DNA of 64,000 nucleotides from Algibacter luteus (GTDB lineage Bacteria > Bacteroidota > Bacteroidia > Flavobacteriales > Flavobacteriaceae), in contig NZ_FQYK01000001.1 in the NCBI RefSeq assembly GCF_900141715.1, positions 186,001 through 250,000 on the forward strand, given 5' to 3'. The position numbers and the translations under genes are program-made. A model generated the notes under the pieces. The model was not told where the DNA came from. It saw nothing but the letters and a program-made list of their open reading frames with translations, and did not search any database. Below, piece after piece: positions 54,026 through 63,034 of this stretch (positions are counted from its first letter, which is position 1; each line of letters opens with the position of its first letter).

Positions 54026-57000
54026 TTAAAAAGTTACGTTTAAACCAAGTGTTAAAACTCTTGGGTTAGGATACTGAGCACTAAGGTAACCTTGTGCTAT
54101 ATTACTACGACCAAAATTACTGGCTTCTGGATCTATTAATCTTGTTTTAGAAAATAATAATAAATTCGATCCTGAAAAATAAACCGTAGCATTTTTAATT
54201 CCATCTAATCCCATTTGATCAACAGGAAAATTATAGGCCAATCTTAAAGTTTTAAGACGTATATGCGATCCATCCTCAACGTATTCTGAGTTACTTAGTG
54301 TATTTGTTACAGAATCTGCGCCAGCTCTTGGAATATCAGATGTTGTGTTATCTACTGTCCAACGGTCACGCAAATCTCCAAATTTTACAGTTTCCCCACG
54401 GTTAAAATAATGATTACGCATAGATAAATTATACACCTCATTACCCGATGTACCTTGGAAATAAAATGAAAAGTCCCAATTTTTGTATGAAAATGAGTTT
54501 TCGATTCCAAAGATTAAATCTGGAAACGGACTTCCTAAAACTACAGCATCTTCGGTTGAAGCAATACCATCTCCATTTATGTCTTCAAAATGAGAACCTC
54601 CTACGACCTGAGGGTCTGTTCTACCTGAAGCATCAATCTCGGCTTGACTTTTCCATGTCCCTAAATATCTAACTCCAGTGTAGACAGGAACCGATTCTCC
54701 TACTATTAAACGTGTATTACCTGAACCAATTATAGGATCTACCACAATATCAATAAAATCTACACCTCCTAGGTCTAAAATTTCATTTTTATTTGATGAT
54801 AATGTTACTGTAGAATTCCAATTAAAGTTAGACGTTCTAACATTTGTAGAGTTTACAAGTAATTCCCATCCTTTATTTTCTAAAGACCCAATATTTTGTA
54901 ACTGACTATTGAAACCAGTTTGTCTAGGAATAGTAACGTCCAGTAATAAATCTTCGGTCTTCTTATAGTAATAGTTAAACTCTGTAAAAACTTTGCCACC
55001 GAATAAAGATGCTTCCACAGCAATATCAAATGAACTTGTAGTTTCCCATTGTAAGTTTGGATTTGATGGCCTTCCTAGAGTTAAACCAGGAACTTCTACA
55101 CCATTAAGTGTTGTATTCGCTTCTGTTAACAAACCAAAAGTACTGTATGGGTCAATGGCTTGATTACCTGATTTACCCCAACTTGCTCTTAATTTTAAAT
55201 CTTGAAAAATATTTTGATCTTGCATAAAATCTTCTTCAGATATTTTCCAAGCCCCTGCTACTGAAGGGAAAAATGCATATTTATTACCTTCAGCAAAAAC
55301 AGAACTACCATCCGTTCTTCCTACTAAAGTTAAAAGATATTTATCTTTATACGAATAATTTAAACGTCCGAAAAAAGATGCAATTTGAAACCCAGAAAAG
55401 TCACTAGTTACAACTGATCTTGTAGGGTCTGAATTATTTAAATTATTAAATCCTGTTGCGTCACTTGTAATACCAAATGCCTCAGCCATTGCTGACTCTG
55501 TTGACACTTTTTGAAAAGACGCACCTGCAAGAGCAGTAATACTATGGTCATCGCCAATATCAGACGTAAACTGAATAGTATTTTCATTATTCCAACCATT
55601 ACCAGAAACTGTACGCACACTAGCACTTCCTTGTCCAGTCTCTCCTACTGAAAGTAAATCTGGCGCCTGACTAGAATTAAACCTGTTTTGTTTAATATTA
55701 TTAAACTCTGGACTGAATGTAGATCGAATAGTCCACTTTGGTGCTGGACTCCACTCTAAATACACAGTTGCCAATAAGTTATTTGTAAACGTTTCGTTTG
55801 TGTTTAAAGCAATATTTGCAAGTGGGTTTGAAAAAGGTGAACCCACAACATCATTAAATCCGTTAAATGATCCATCGTCATTATAAACAGGTTGTGTTCG
55901 AAGTATTCCAAAAGCAGCTTGACTAAAACTAGCTAACGCATTATCTTGCTCTAATCTCGAGTAGTTTAATCTAAATCCTGTTTTTAGTTTATCACTTATT
56001 TTAAGGTCTAAATTTGTTCTGAAAATATATTTTTCAAGACCAGAGCTCTTAACTATACCTTCTTGATTAAAATAATTTAATGAGGTGTAGTAGTTAACAT
56101 TATCTGATGCTCCAGAAACAGAAACATCCGCATTATAAATTGGAGCAGGCCCTAAAACTAAATCTACCCAATCATTGTCAGGATACGTAGATGGGTCGTT
56201 AGGAAATGGCTCTGCAGCTGATCTAAAACGGGCACTTTCGTTTGTAAATTCTATTTGCTCTCTTTGAGAAAGTCTATCTGGTAATTCCGGTAATATTTGC
56301 GAACTTGTATAAAGATTTACACTTATTTCTGGTTTTCCAGCACCTATTCCGGCTCCATTTTTAGTTGTTACTAAAACAACACCATTTGCACCTCTTGAAC
56401 CATAAATAGCAATTGAGGATGCATCCTTTAAAATCTCAATAGATTTTATATCATTACTATTAATATTATTCAAGTTGAAATTTGTTCCAACCACAATACC
56501 ATCAACAACCCAAAGCGGTTCGTTACTACCTGTAATGGAGTTACCTCCCCTTACTCTAATAACTGTTCCTGCTCCAGGTGCACCATTTACCTGAGTTACT
56601 TGTACACCAGAAGCCCTACCTTGTAGTGCTTGATCTACCCTTGATACTGGAATCGCAGTTAAATCCTCAGAACTTACTGAAGATACCGAACCAGTTAAAT
56701 CAGACTTTCGTTGCGTACCATAACCAATTACAACAACTTCATCTAGCTCATTAGACTCATCTAGGCTAATATTAATTTGAGTTTGATTCCCTACAGTTAC
56801 TTCTTTGGTTGCATAACCGATGTAAGAAATAACCAAAACACCCTCTGGTGTTGCCTCAATTGTAAAATTTCCATCAAAATCGGTACTTGCTCCTTTTGTT
56901 GTACCTTTTAATAGAACTGTAGCTCCTGGCAGTGGCTGGCCATCTGCCGTTACGGTACCCGAAACCGTTTGTGCATTTGTCATTGCCATTGAAAATAATA

Positions 57001-57067
57001 GCAACGCTGCACACATCCAGATTTTCTTCAAACCGGAATGGGATTTTTGTGTAGTTTTTGAATTCAT
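54026..57067 (-). CDS. susC: SusC/RagA-family TonB-dependent oligosaccharide transporter
   Basis: A 1013-residue outer-membrane protein of usual SusC length with a signal peptide (FSMAMTNAQ). A CarboxypepD_reg-like domain (about 34-110; GTVTADGQPLPGATVLLKG) is followed by the plug domain (about 115-235; VVVIGYGTQRKSDLTGSVSSV, LWVVDGIVVG, IEILKDASSIAIYGSRGANGV) and a 22-strand barrel ending ...RVLTLGLNVTF. It imports oligosaccharides from the surface with energy from TonB. It has no anti-sigma-binding N-terminal extension, so control is not through a SusC-linked ECF sigma system. It is the only SusC/D pair in the window and has its own PUL-type promoter with an extra half-site. Confidence 0.97.
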   Translation of the reverse strand: MNSKTTQKSHSGLKKIWMCAALLLFSMAMTNAQTVSGTVTADGQPLPGATVLLKGTTKGASTDFDGNFTIEATPEGVLVISYIGYATKEVTVGNQTQINISLDESNELDEVVVIGYGTQRKSDLTGSVSSVSSEDLTAIPVSRVDQALQGRASGVQVTQVNGAPGAGTVIRVRGGNSITGSNEPLWVVDGIVVGTNFNLNNINSNDIKSIEILKDASSIAIYGSRGANGVVLVTTKNGAGIGAGKPEISVNLYTSSQILPELPDRLSQREQIEFTNESARFRSAAEPFPNDPSTYPDNDWVDLVLGPAPIYNADVSVSGASDNVNYYTSLNYFNQEGIVKSSGLEKYIFRTNLDLKISDKLKTGFRLNYSRLEQDNALASFSQAAFGILRTQPVYNDDGSFNGFNDVVGSPFSNPLANIALNTNETFTNNLLATVYLEWSPAPKWTIRSTFSPEFNNIKQNRFNSSQAPDLLSVGETGQGSASVRTVSGNGWNNENTIQFTSDIGDDHSITALAGASFQKVSTESAMAEAFGITSDATGFNNLNNSDPTRSVVTSDFSGFQIASFFGRLNYSYKDKYLLTLVGRTDGSSVFAEGNKYAFFPSVAGAWKISEEDFMQDQNIFQDLKLRASWGKSGNQAIDPYSTFGLLTEANTTLNGVEVPGLTLGRPSNPNLQWETTSSFDIAVEASLFGGKVFTEFNYYYKKTEDLLLDVTIPRQTGFNSQLQNIGSLENKGWELLVNSTNVRTSNFNWNSTVTLSSNKNEILDLGGVDFIDIVVDPIIGSGNTRLIVGESVPVYTGVRYLGTWKSQAEIDASGRTDPQVVGGSHFEDINGDGIASTEDAVVLGSPFPDLIFGIENSFSYKNWDFSFYFQGTSGNEVYNLSMRNHYFNRGETVKFGDLRDRWTVDNTTSDIPRAGADSVTNTLSNSEYVEDGSHIRLKTLRLAYNFPVDQMGLDGIKNATVYFSGSNLLLFSKTRLIDPEASNFGRSNIAQGYLSAQYPNPRVLTLGLNVTF

Positions 57068-57096
57068 AAATATTTAGTTAATTGTTTATTGAAGGC

Positions 57097-57155
57097 TAAA
57101 TCTATTACGGAATATTTTGTCAACCATCCTGTACTAACCGTTCTGAACTGTGCTG
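57097..57155 (-). promoter_or_regulatory. PUL-type promoter of susCD, with three half-sites
   Basis: Minus strand: CAGCAC (57150-57155), four bases, CAGAAC (57140-57145), eight bases, CAGGAT (57126-57131), 21 bases, then TAGATTTA (57097-57104), one mismatch to TAnnTTTG. The outer pair keeps the 10-bp spacing, while the inner site is 14 bp from it, unlike every other promoter in the set. Confidence 0.7.
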
Positions 57156-57208
57156 AATTCTAATTTCAAACTATCATTTTCTCAATTATATTCAATAAAT
57201 ATGTATTA

Positions 57209-57253
57209 CAGGATAGAACAGGTTACACAACTGAATGTTAGTGTCTATATTTA
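57209..57253 (+). promoter_or_regulatory. PUL-type direct-repeat promoter (ThuA-DUF1080 operon)
   Basis: Plus strand: CAGGAT (57209-57214), four bases, CAGGTT (57219-57224), 21 bases, then TATATTTA (57246-57253), one mismatch to TAnnTTTG. This is the only copy on the plus strand, and it faces the only plus-strand PUL unit, which supports the orientation rule. Confidence 0.8.
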
Positions 57254-57311
57254 AACGATTAGAATGCAATTAGAAAAACATAACAAAAGAATTACAGTAA
57301 CAATAAGCTAG

Positions 57312-58553
57312 ATGAATAACATCAAACTAAAATTTATAAGTACACTAATTATTGGAATATTTTGTTTCAAAAGTATTGCTCAAAACGACATATTGAGTCG
57401 TTCAATAATTAATGATTCCATAATTTTTGAAGAACAAGATGGCATTGTTGCAGTAGAAGCCGAATTTTTCTTCAAGCAAACCTTAGCAGAATTAAGACAA
57501 TGGTACATAACATCCAAAAATGGAGCACCAAAAATAGGGCGTGATGATGATGCACAACATTGTTATGATGCTAGTAATAATGCATACCTTGAAATATTAC
57601 CCGATGAGCGTGTGACGCACGATGACCAATTAATACATGGAGAAAATTTCACTAATGAACCCGGTAAAATAGGTGTTTTAAGTTACAAGGTAAAGTTTAA
57701 CACACCAGGTCGTTATTATGTCTGGGTACGTGCATTTAGCACTGGCGGAGAGGACAATGGCATACATGTTGGCTTAAATGGCACATGGCCGGAACATGGC
57801 CAACGTATGCAATGGTGTCAAGGAAAAAACCAATGGACTTGGGAAAGTAAACAAAGAACCAAAGAAATACATTGTGGTGTTCCTCATGAAATTTATTTAG
57901 ATATACCTAACGCGGGAATTCATGATATTCAATTTAGTATGCGTGAAGATGGTTTTGAGTTTGATAAATTTATTTTAACTAAAGATATCGACTACGTTCC
58001 TATTGAAAAAGGCCCGAAAGTCATTGTCACTCATGGAGTTCTGCCAGAACCGTTTCCTGAAGTTAAAGTTCCGTCGTATTTCAAAACAATATGTGGAACT
58101 TCAGTAGAAACCAGATGTATTGCTGCTCAAGATTTTCACATTGACGGAACAAACTTTTACAAAAATGGAAAAAATTGGCTAGCGATTAACCCAAAAAAAT
58201 ATGAAGACGCCAAAACAAGCACCGTCTTTAATTTTGAATCTGGAACTTATGATGTTGTTTTTGTTGGTGTTGGAGAAAATGATGGTAAATCTACCTTCAC
58301 TATTTCAATAAATAATGAAAAAATTGGAAGTTATTCACCTGAATTAACTCAACGACTATTTGAAGAAGGCAAAAAATTTAATGCCTTATGGAAAAATGTA
58401 TCAATACAAAAAGGAGATACTATTACAGTAATAAGTAAAATAGGTAGCGATGGTGTAGAATGGACTCGAGGTCGATGGGCAGGAATTGTTTTTACACCTG
58501 TTGGAAAAGGAGAATCTATACAAAATGCTTCATCTACATATTATCAAAACTAA
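57312..58553 (+). CDS. Secreted protein with GH115 C-terminal-like (carbohydrate-binding) modules
   Basis: A 413-residue protein with a cleavable signal (GIFCFKSIAQ). Residues about 40-225 resemble the stand-alone GH115_C domain (EEQDGIVAVEAEFFFKQ, LSYKVKFNTPGRYYVWVRAFSTGGEDNGIHVGLNG, HDIQFSMREDGFEFDKFILT), a jelly-roll glycan-binding or accessory fold. Residues about 250-400 form a second jelly-roll-like module (FNFESGTYDVVFVGVGENDGKSTFTISINNEKIG). No catalytic barrel is present, so it is not a GH115 enzyme. It is the first gene of the plus-strand unit under a PUL-type promoter, followed by a nucleoside-hydrolase-like protein after 56 bases. It probably binds substrate in the periplasm or at the surface (inference). 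Confidence 0.7.
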   Translation: MNNIKLKFISTLIIGIFCFKSIAQNDILSRSIINDSIIFEEQDGIVAVEAEFFFKQTLAELRQWYITSKNGAPKIGRDDDAQHCYDASNNAYLEILPDERVTHDDQLIHGENFTNEPGKIGVLSYKVKFNTPGRYYVWVRAFSTGGEDNGIHVGLNGTWPEHGQRMQWCQGKNQWTWESKQRTKEIHCGVPHEIYLDIPNAGIHDIQFSMREDGFEFDKFILTKDIDYVPIEKGPKVIVTHGVLPEPFPEVKVPSYFKTICGTSVETRCIAAQDFHIDGTNFYKNGKNWLAINPKKYEDAKTSTVFNFESGTYDVVFVGVGENDGKSTFTISINNEKIGSYSPELTQRLFEEGKKFNALWKNVSIQKGDTITVISKIGSDGVEWTRGRWAGIVFTPVGKGESIQNASSTYYQN

Positions 58554-58609
58554 AAACATTTATACTCACTTTACAATTTTTAAATAAAAGCCAAAAACAT
58601 AATTTTAAA

Positions 58610-59461
58610 ATGCATCAAAAAACTTCACTCTTCCTATTCATTTTTTCATTGATTTCCATAACTGTAGCTGCTCAAATAGTTAAACCACCCAAGGGTCGTA
58701 TTGCTATAGTTGCCGATGGAAACTCACCCGACCCTGATGATCTTGGTGGTACAGCCATTTCTATTGCATTACTTAGATCTGCAGGTCTTGAGGATAGACT
58801 TGTACATTATTCACATAGTTGCGATTTAGTAAGAGACGACAGAATTTCTGAAAAAGCTGAAAAAGAAAGACACCATTTAATGCAAGTAGCTTGCGACATG
58901 ACGGCACGTCGTTGGGGCGGATTTGAACAGCTTACGTTTTACGATGCCCTATGGCAAAAAGAAGAAACCATAAACGATTTAGCTTGGGCTATAAATGCAT
59001 CAACTGCCGACGATCCTCTATGGATTATTGAAGCAGGAGAGCCTGATATTATTGGTATGGCCTTAAAAATAACACCTAAAGAAAAACACCAATATGTGAA
59101 AGTTGTGACGCATCACCCTGCTAATGATAACGCAGGCGATTATTATACTTGGCAACAAATATTAGATTTTGGTGTCGAGGAAGTACGAATCCCAGATCAA
59201 AATATTAATTTAAAAGCAGATATCGAACAATGGGATTGGGCTAAAAACCATCAAGACCCACGGATAAGACTAATTTGGACCATAGGAAACCTTGCAGAAA
59301 TTGATAACATAGTAAATTTCCAAAAAGGCAAATGGGATTGCTCTGATGCTGGTATGATTTTATATTGGATTACTGGGGCTAATGTTAATAATGGACTTAA
59401 AGCTGGGAGTGTAGATGTCGTAAAAAACATGCTTTCAAAGTATATTGATGAAAATCCATAA
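58610..59461 (+). CDS. Exported nucleoside-hydrolase-like (DUF1593-type) protein
   Basis: The true start is the ATG at 58610; the frame is open 150 bases further upstream, but that part overlaps the previous gene and is not protein-like. The product has 283 residues with a signal peptide (ISITVAAQ). The mature start RIAIVADGNSPDPDDLGGTAISIALL is a variant of the D-x-D-x-x-x-DD Ca-binding signature of nucleoside hydrolases. It is followed by an alpha/beta layout with DPLWIIEAGEPDIIGMAL and a C-terminal DAGMILYWITGANVNNG. Related proteins of this fold occur beside glycan-degradation genes and are poorly characterised; an N- or O-ribosyl/glycosyl hydrolase activity is possible. It sits between the GH115_C-like and ThuA-DUF1080 genes. 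Confidence 0.65.
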   Translation: MHQKTSLFLFIFSLISITVAAQIVKPPKGRIAIVADGNSPDPDDLGGTAISIALLRSAGLEDRLVHYSHSCDLVRDDRISEKAEKERHHLMQVACDMTARRWGGFEQLTFYDALWQKEETINDLAWAINASTADDPLWIIEAGEPDIIGMALKITPKEKHQYVKVVTHHPANDNAGDYYTWQQILDFGVEEVRIPDQNINLKADIEQWDWAKNHQDPRIRLIWTIGNLAEIDNIVNFQKGKWDCSDAGMILYWITGANVNNGLKAGSVDVVKNMLSKYIDENP

Positions 59462-59487
59462 ATTAAACGCAAAAAATAATCTTCAAC

Positions 59488-61068
59488 ATGAACTATAAAC
59501 TTTCTTTTGTTTTATTAATAGCTTTTTTTAATACAAGTATGTCTTTTACTCAAGAAAAAAACTTAGAAGTTTTAGTATTCTCCAAAACACAAGCTTTTAG
59601 GCATAAATCTATCCCCACAGGCCTAGAGTTTTTGGCAGATATGGCAAAAAAAAATAATTGGAACATACAGTTTTCTGAGGATTCAAATGATTTTAGCATT
59701 AGCAATCTTTCACAATATCAAGTTTTAGTTTTCCTAAATACTTCGGGCGATATTTTTTCTGAAGCACAAAAGGCTGCGCTACAAAATTATTTTGAACGAG
59801 GTAAAGGCTTTGTTGGGATACATGCGGCTTCTGACACTGAAAAAGACTGGGACTGGTTTACTGAAATGATTGGAGCTACTTTTAAAAATCATCCTAAAGT
59901 ACAAGAAGCAACTCTTAATATAAATACAGAATGTAATCATCCAGCCATTAACGGACTAAAAAGCAAAGAAGTATTTAAGGACGAATGGTATAATTTTTTA
60001 AAACCCGTAGGGAAACATGTATCTGTTTTAGCCTCCTTAGACGAATCCTCTTATGAAGGCAAAAAAATGGATACCGATAATCACCCTATAAGTTGGTATC
60101 ATATATATGATGGTGGTCGTGTTTTTTATACCGGCTTAGGACATACGGATGAAATTTATAACGATTCAAGATATTACAGTCATATTGAAGGTGGTATTTT
60201 ATGGGCTTCGGGCATGAAAAAAGAACCATCGATCTCAAAAAAATGGACCAATTTAATTGATGGCAATCCTCACAAAAATTGGGATGTATTTATAGGTGCT
60301 CCGCATGCTACAGTGAAGGATTTAGAAGGTGTAGACCCAAAAAGCGATGGTAAAAATGCTAAACCTTTAGGATTAAATAACGACCCTAAAAAAGTATTTG
60401 ACTTTAAAACAATTGAAGGTGAGCAAGTACTTCATATATCTGGTGAAATTTATGGCGCTTTAACTTCCAAAAATGAATATCAAAACTATCATTTAAAACT
60501 ACAATTTAAATGGGGTAAAAACATTTGGGAACCTAGGTTGCTCCGTAAAAGAGATAGTGGTATTTTATATCATTGTACGGGACCAAATGGGGCCTTTTGG
60601 AATGTTTGGATGCAATCTCAAGAATTTCAAGTTCAGGAAGGTGATATGGGAGATTATTATGCCTTAGCTGGAACCATCATTGATATTCCATCGGTAAAAA
60701 AAGAAGGCCAAAAAGAATTTGATTATGCAGTTGAAGGTCAACTCCATACATTTTCAAGTGCAGAAAAAAAATTTCCGGCGCATTGCAACAAAGGTTTAAA
60801 CAATGAAAATCCGCATGGCGAATGGAATACCTTAGAATTAATTTGTTTTGAAGGCACAAGTTTACACATTGTGAACGGAAAAGTTGTAAATGCCTTATTT
60901 AATTCACGTCATAAAGATTTAGATGATAATATTGTACCGTTGCAAAAAGGACGTATTCAAATTCAATCAGAAGCCGCAGAGGCATTTTATAAAGCAATTA
61001 AGATTAAACCGATTGATAAAATCCCTAGTAAATATAAAAAATATGTAAAAGGCTATATGAAAGGCTAA
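59488..61068 (+). CDS. ThuA - DUF1080 (3-keto-glycoside hydrolase) fusion protein
   Basis: A 526-residue exported protein (signal TSMSFTQ). Residues about 25-240 form a ThuA-like domain (VLVFSKTQAFRHKSIPTGLEFL, GKGFVGIHAASDTEKDWDWFTEMIGATFKNHP, HPISWYHIYDGGRVFYTGLGHTDE). Residues about 245-510 are a DUF1080 concanavalin-like domain (WTNLIDGNPHKNWDVFIG, LQFKWGKNIWEPR, RDSGILYHCTGPNGAFWNVWMQSQEFQVQEGDMGD). Family knowledge: ThuA belongs to a pathway that makes 3-keto-disaccharides, and DUF1080 is annotated as 3-keto-disaccharide hydrolase. The fusion suggests cleavage of oxidised glycosides in the periplasm. It is the third gene of its unit, with a 26-base gap, converging on GH39. Confidence 0.82.
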   Translation: MNYKLSFVLLIAFFNTSMSFTQEKNLEVLVFSKTQAFRHKSIPTGLEFLADMAKKNNWNIQFSEDSNDFSISNLSQYQVLVFLNTSGDIFSEAQKAALQNYFERGKGFVGIHAASDTEKDWDWFTEMIGATFKNHPKVQEATLNINTECNHPAINGLKSKEVFKDEWYNFLKPVGKHVSVLASLDESSYEGKKMDTDNHPISWYHIYDGGRVFYTGLGHTDEIYNDSRYYSHIEGGILWASGMKKEPSISKKWTNLIDGNPHKNWDVFIGAPHATVKDLEGVDPKSDGKNAKPLGLNNDPKKVFDFKTIEGEQVLHISGEIYGALTSKNEYQNYHLKLQFKWGKNIWEPRLLRKRDSGILYHCTGPNGAFWNVWMQSQEFQVQEGDMGDYYALAGTIIDIPSVKKEGQKEFDYAVEGQLHTFSSAEKKFPAHCNKGLNNENPHGEWNTLELICFEGTSLHIVNGKVVNALFNSRHKDLDDNIVPLQKGRIQIQSEAAEAFYKAIKIKPIDKIPSKYKKYVKGYMKG

Positions 61069-61129
61069 TATTTATCCTGATCTATTAATAAAACAAATCG
61101 TTTATCAATTTCAACTAATCATTCTTTTG

Positions 61130-62803
61130 TTATTGAGGAATAAGCTCGATAAGTTTAACACTATGCGGTTCTAAATCAACTTCTAACGTAAGTTTACCTT
61201 CTACTTTTTTAATTAAAGAACCTGAAATGGTTTGAGGTAATTCAGCCAACTGGGTATATTTTGATAAGTTGGCATTAAGCACGTTTTTCCATCCATCTTC
61301 AAAACGATCTGAAGGTCTGTTCCCATAAATACGTCCATTTGTTTTTTCACCTACACCAGCAGCTCTAACATCTTTATAAAGCTCGTGCATCATGACACCA
61401 TGTGTTTTATCAACCGTCCATTCATTCATTCTCCAAGTTGTTCCACCAGCAATTATGCCGCCTTCTAATTGCGGATACAAGGTTCTTTTTGACGTGCTCG
61501 TTCTAGTTGTGTTGTGGTTATAAACCAATAGGTAGATTATATCGCCTTTAACCACAGGAATTACTCCCGCATGACCACTTAAACTTTCTATAGCTTCTAG
61601 TCTATTACCTCCTTCCATCTTCAAAAACATTTCAGTCACATTTCTTCTACCTTGGGGCAGATCGCTAGATTCTATTTCTTGCCCCCAGTCATAAATTTCA
61701 GTGATTCTGTTCTCGTAAGCCAAATCGGCTATTCTTGCATACCAGCTTGCTCCAAATTCTGTGGCATCTGTTAGACTCACTCCTCGAACTCTATTTTCGT
61801 CACGCAATATTCCAAATTCTTGAATATCAAAAGGTATATTGCTAAACTGAGGGTAACTATTAAGTTTTGCTCTAAATGCTTGAACCGTTTCTGGGAGTCT
61901 TACTTTATTTTCATCCATTTTCTCATAATATGAAAAACAGAAAAAATCCATTTTTGTGCCTGTTTCGCCAGTTGCATAATTTGTACCGTTTGCACAATGA
62001 TCAATAATTTCTGTGGTATATGTCGCTACGCCCTCTGTTAAATTATTTCCCGGACCAATAATGGCATCAGGAATTACTTTTAAAACTTCATCTACGGTAA
62101 TATCATAATGCTTAAAAAATTCCTCTTTTGTACCATTCCAGTGTTGAGGTGAGTAATTTGGCTCTGTAGCTACTCTAAAACGCCAAGTTTTAACTTCATT
62201 CATACCAAATTCAGTAATAAGTGTTTGCAAGAATGCATTTATGTATTGTCTCCAAATGTTATAATCATCTGGTGGATTTGTATTTCCGTAGGTATTCACC
62301 TCTTTTACAGCATTCATTTCCCAGGGCACATTATCTAAAACAATTCTTGGTTTGAAACCTGTTTGCATGAAACCACGCATACTGCTTAATAAACCGCTAA
62401 AATCTGTTATAATGTTTCCTGAGCCATCTACACCTTTATAAAAATCGTTTAAATTATCAGTTCTTCCTCCAAGAACTCTCACCATATTGTAACTTTTTAC
62501 ATAAGTCTTTATAAGATCAAGCGAAGACCGAAAACTAGAACTTGCAAATCTAGTTTGATTAACCATTGGTCTAGTAGACCAGAAGTTATATAATTGCCCA
62601 ACTACTGAACTTGTGTTAATAGTCACTAAATTATTTGGGTCTACAACTATTACTGGCGCTTCAGGCTCTTCAGGTTCTTCAGGTTCTGGGTTTTCTATAA
62701 TTACGTCTCCAATATCATCAGATTTTGAACATGTAAAGAATATAAGACTAGCAAATATAAACGCTAGTGAAATAACTATTTTTCTTTGAGTTTTGTACAT
62801 CAT
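61130..62803 (-). CDS. GH39-like clan GH-A glycoside hydrolase, surface lipoprotein
   Basis: The start is set at the ATG at 62803 (62800 is the next choice): the longer frame begins with TTG at 62851, upstream of the -7 element at 62831-62838. From 62803 the protein has 557 residues, lipobox Cys25 (IFFTC) followed by SKSDD, and a Pro/Glu-rich linker (ENPEPEEPEEPEAP). The barrel has acid/base Glu214 in WRFRVATEPNY and nucleophile Glu329 in FDIQEFGILR, the pattern of GH39. SWYARIADLAYENRITEIYDWGQE and the C-terminal beta domain (GKLTLEVDLEPHSVKLIEL) agree. GH39 members are beta-xylosidases or act on uronate-bearing glycans, and they occur in ulvan PULs. Monocistronic with a PUL-type promoter. 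Confidence 0.78.
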   Translation of the reverse strand: MMYKTQRKIVISLAFIFASLIFFTCSKSDDIGDVIIENPEPEEPEEPEAPVIVVDPNNLVTINTSSVVGQLYNFWSTRPMVNQTRFASSSFRSSLDLIKTYVKSYNMVRVLGGRTDNLNDFYKGVDGSGNIITDFSGLLSSMRGFMQTGFKPRIVLDNVPWEMNAVKEVNTYGNTNPPDDYNIWRQYINAFLQTLITEFGMNEVKTWRFRVATEPNYSPQHWNGTKEEFFKHYDITVDEVLKVIPDAIIGPGNNLTEGVATYTTEIIDHCANGTNYATGETGTKMDFFCFSYYEKMDENKVRLPETVQAFRAKLNSYPQFSNIPFDIQEFGILRDENRVRGVSLTDATEFGASWYARIADLAYENRITEIYDWGQEIESSDLPQGRRNVTEMFLKMEGGNRLEAIESLSGHAGVIPVVKGDIIYLLVYNHNTTRTSTSKRTLYPQLEGGIIAGGTTWRMNEWTVDKTHGVMMHELYKDVRAAGVGEKTNGRIYGNRPSDRFEDGWKNVLNANLSKYTQLAELPQTISGSLIKKVEGKLTLEVDLEPHSVKLIELIPQ

Positions 62804-62830
62804 ACAATTTTTTGATTCGAGTCTTACTAA

Positions 62831-62875
62831 CAAATTTAAAATTTTAACCAATAGATGGCATCCTGTACTGTCTTG
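62831..62875 (-). promoter_or_regulatory. PUL-type direct-repeat promoter (GH39)
   Basis: Minus strand: CAAGAC (62870-62875), four bases, CAGGAT (62860-62865), 21 bases, then TAAATTTG (62831-62838), a perfect TAnnTTTG. The predicted start of transcription, near 62824, leaves a leader of about 20 bases before ATG 62803. Confidence 0.85.
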
Positions 62876-63034
62876 ACAGTAAACTAAAAAATTGGCACAA
62901 TATTCAACAATTTATCTTAATAGTTGAGGATGGCTCAATGTGCTTTTTCCAAAAAATGACAGAATCGGATCTATTATTTTTCTTGAAAATGATGGAAAAA
63001 CTCAAGAATATGGCTATTGCATTTAGAATTAAAC

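Noticed and set aside
58460-58609. N-terminal 50-codon extension of the nucleoside-hydrolase-like gene
   Set aside because: It overlaps the previous gene in another frame and is not protein-like; ATG 58610 is followed directly by a signal peptide.
62876-63034. Possible transposase or gene remnant between GH39 and DUF1080
   Set aside because: Minus-strand translation has frequent stops and no recognisable block; only the GH39 promoter can be supported here.
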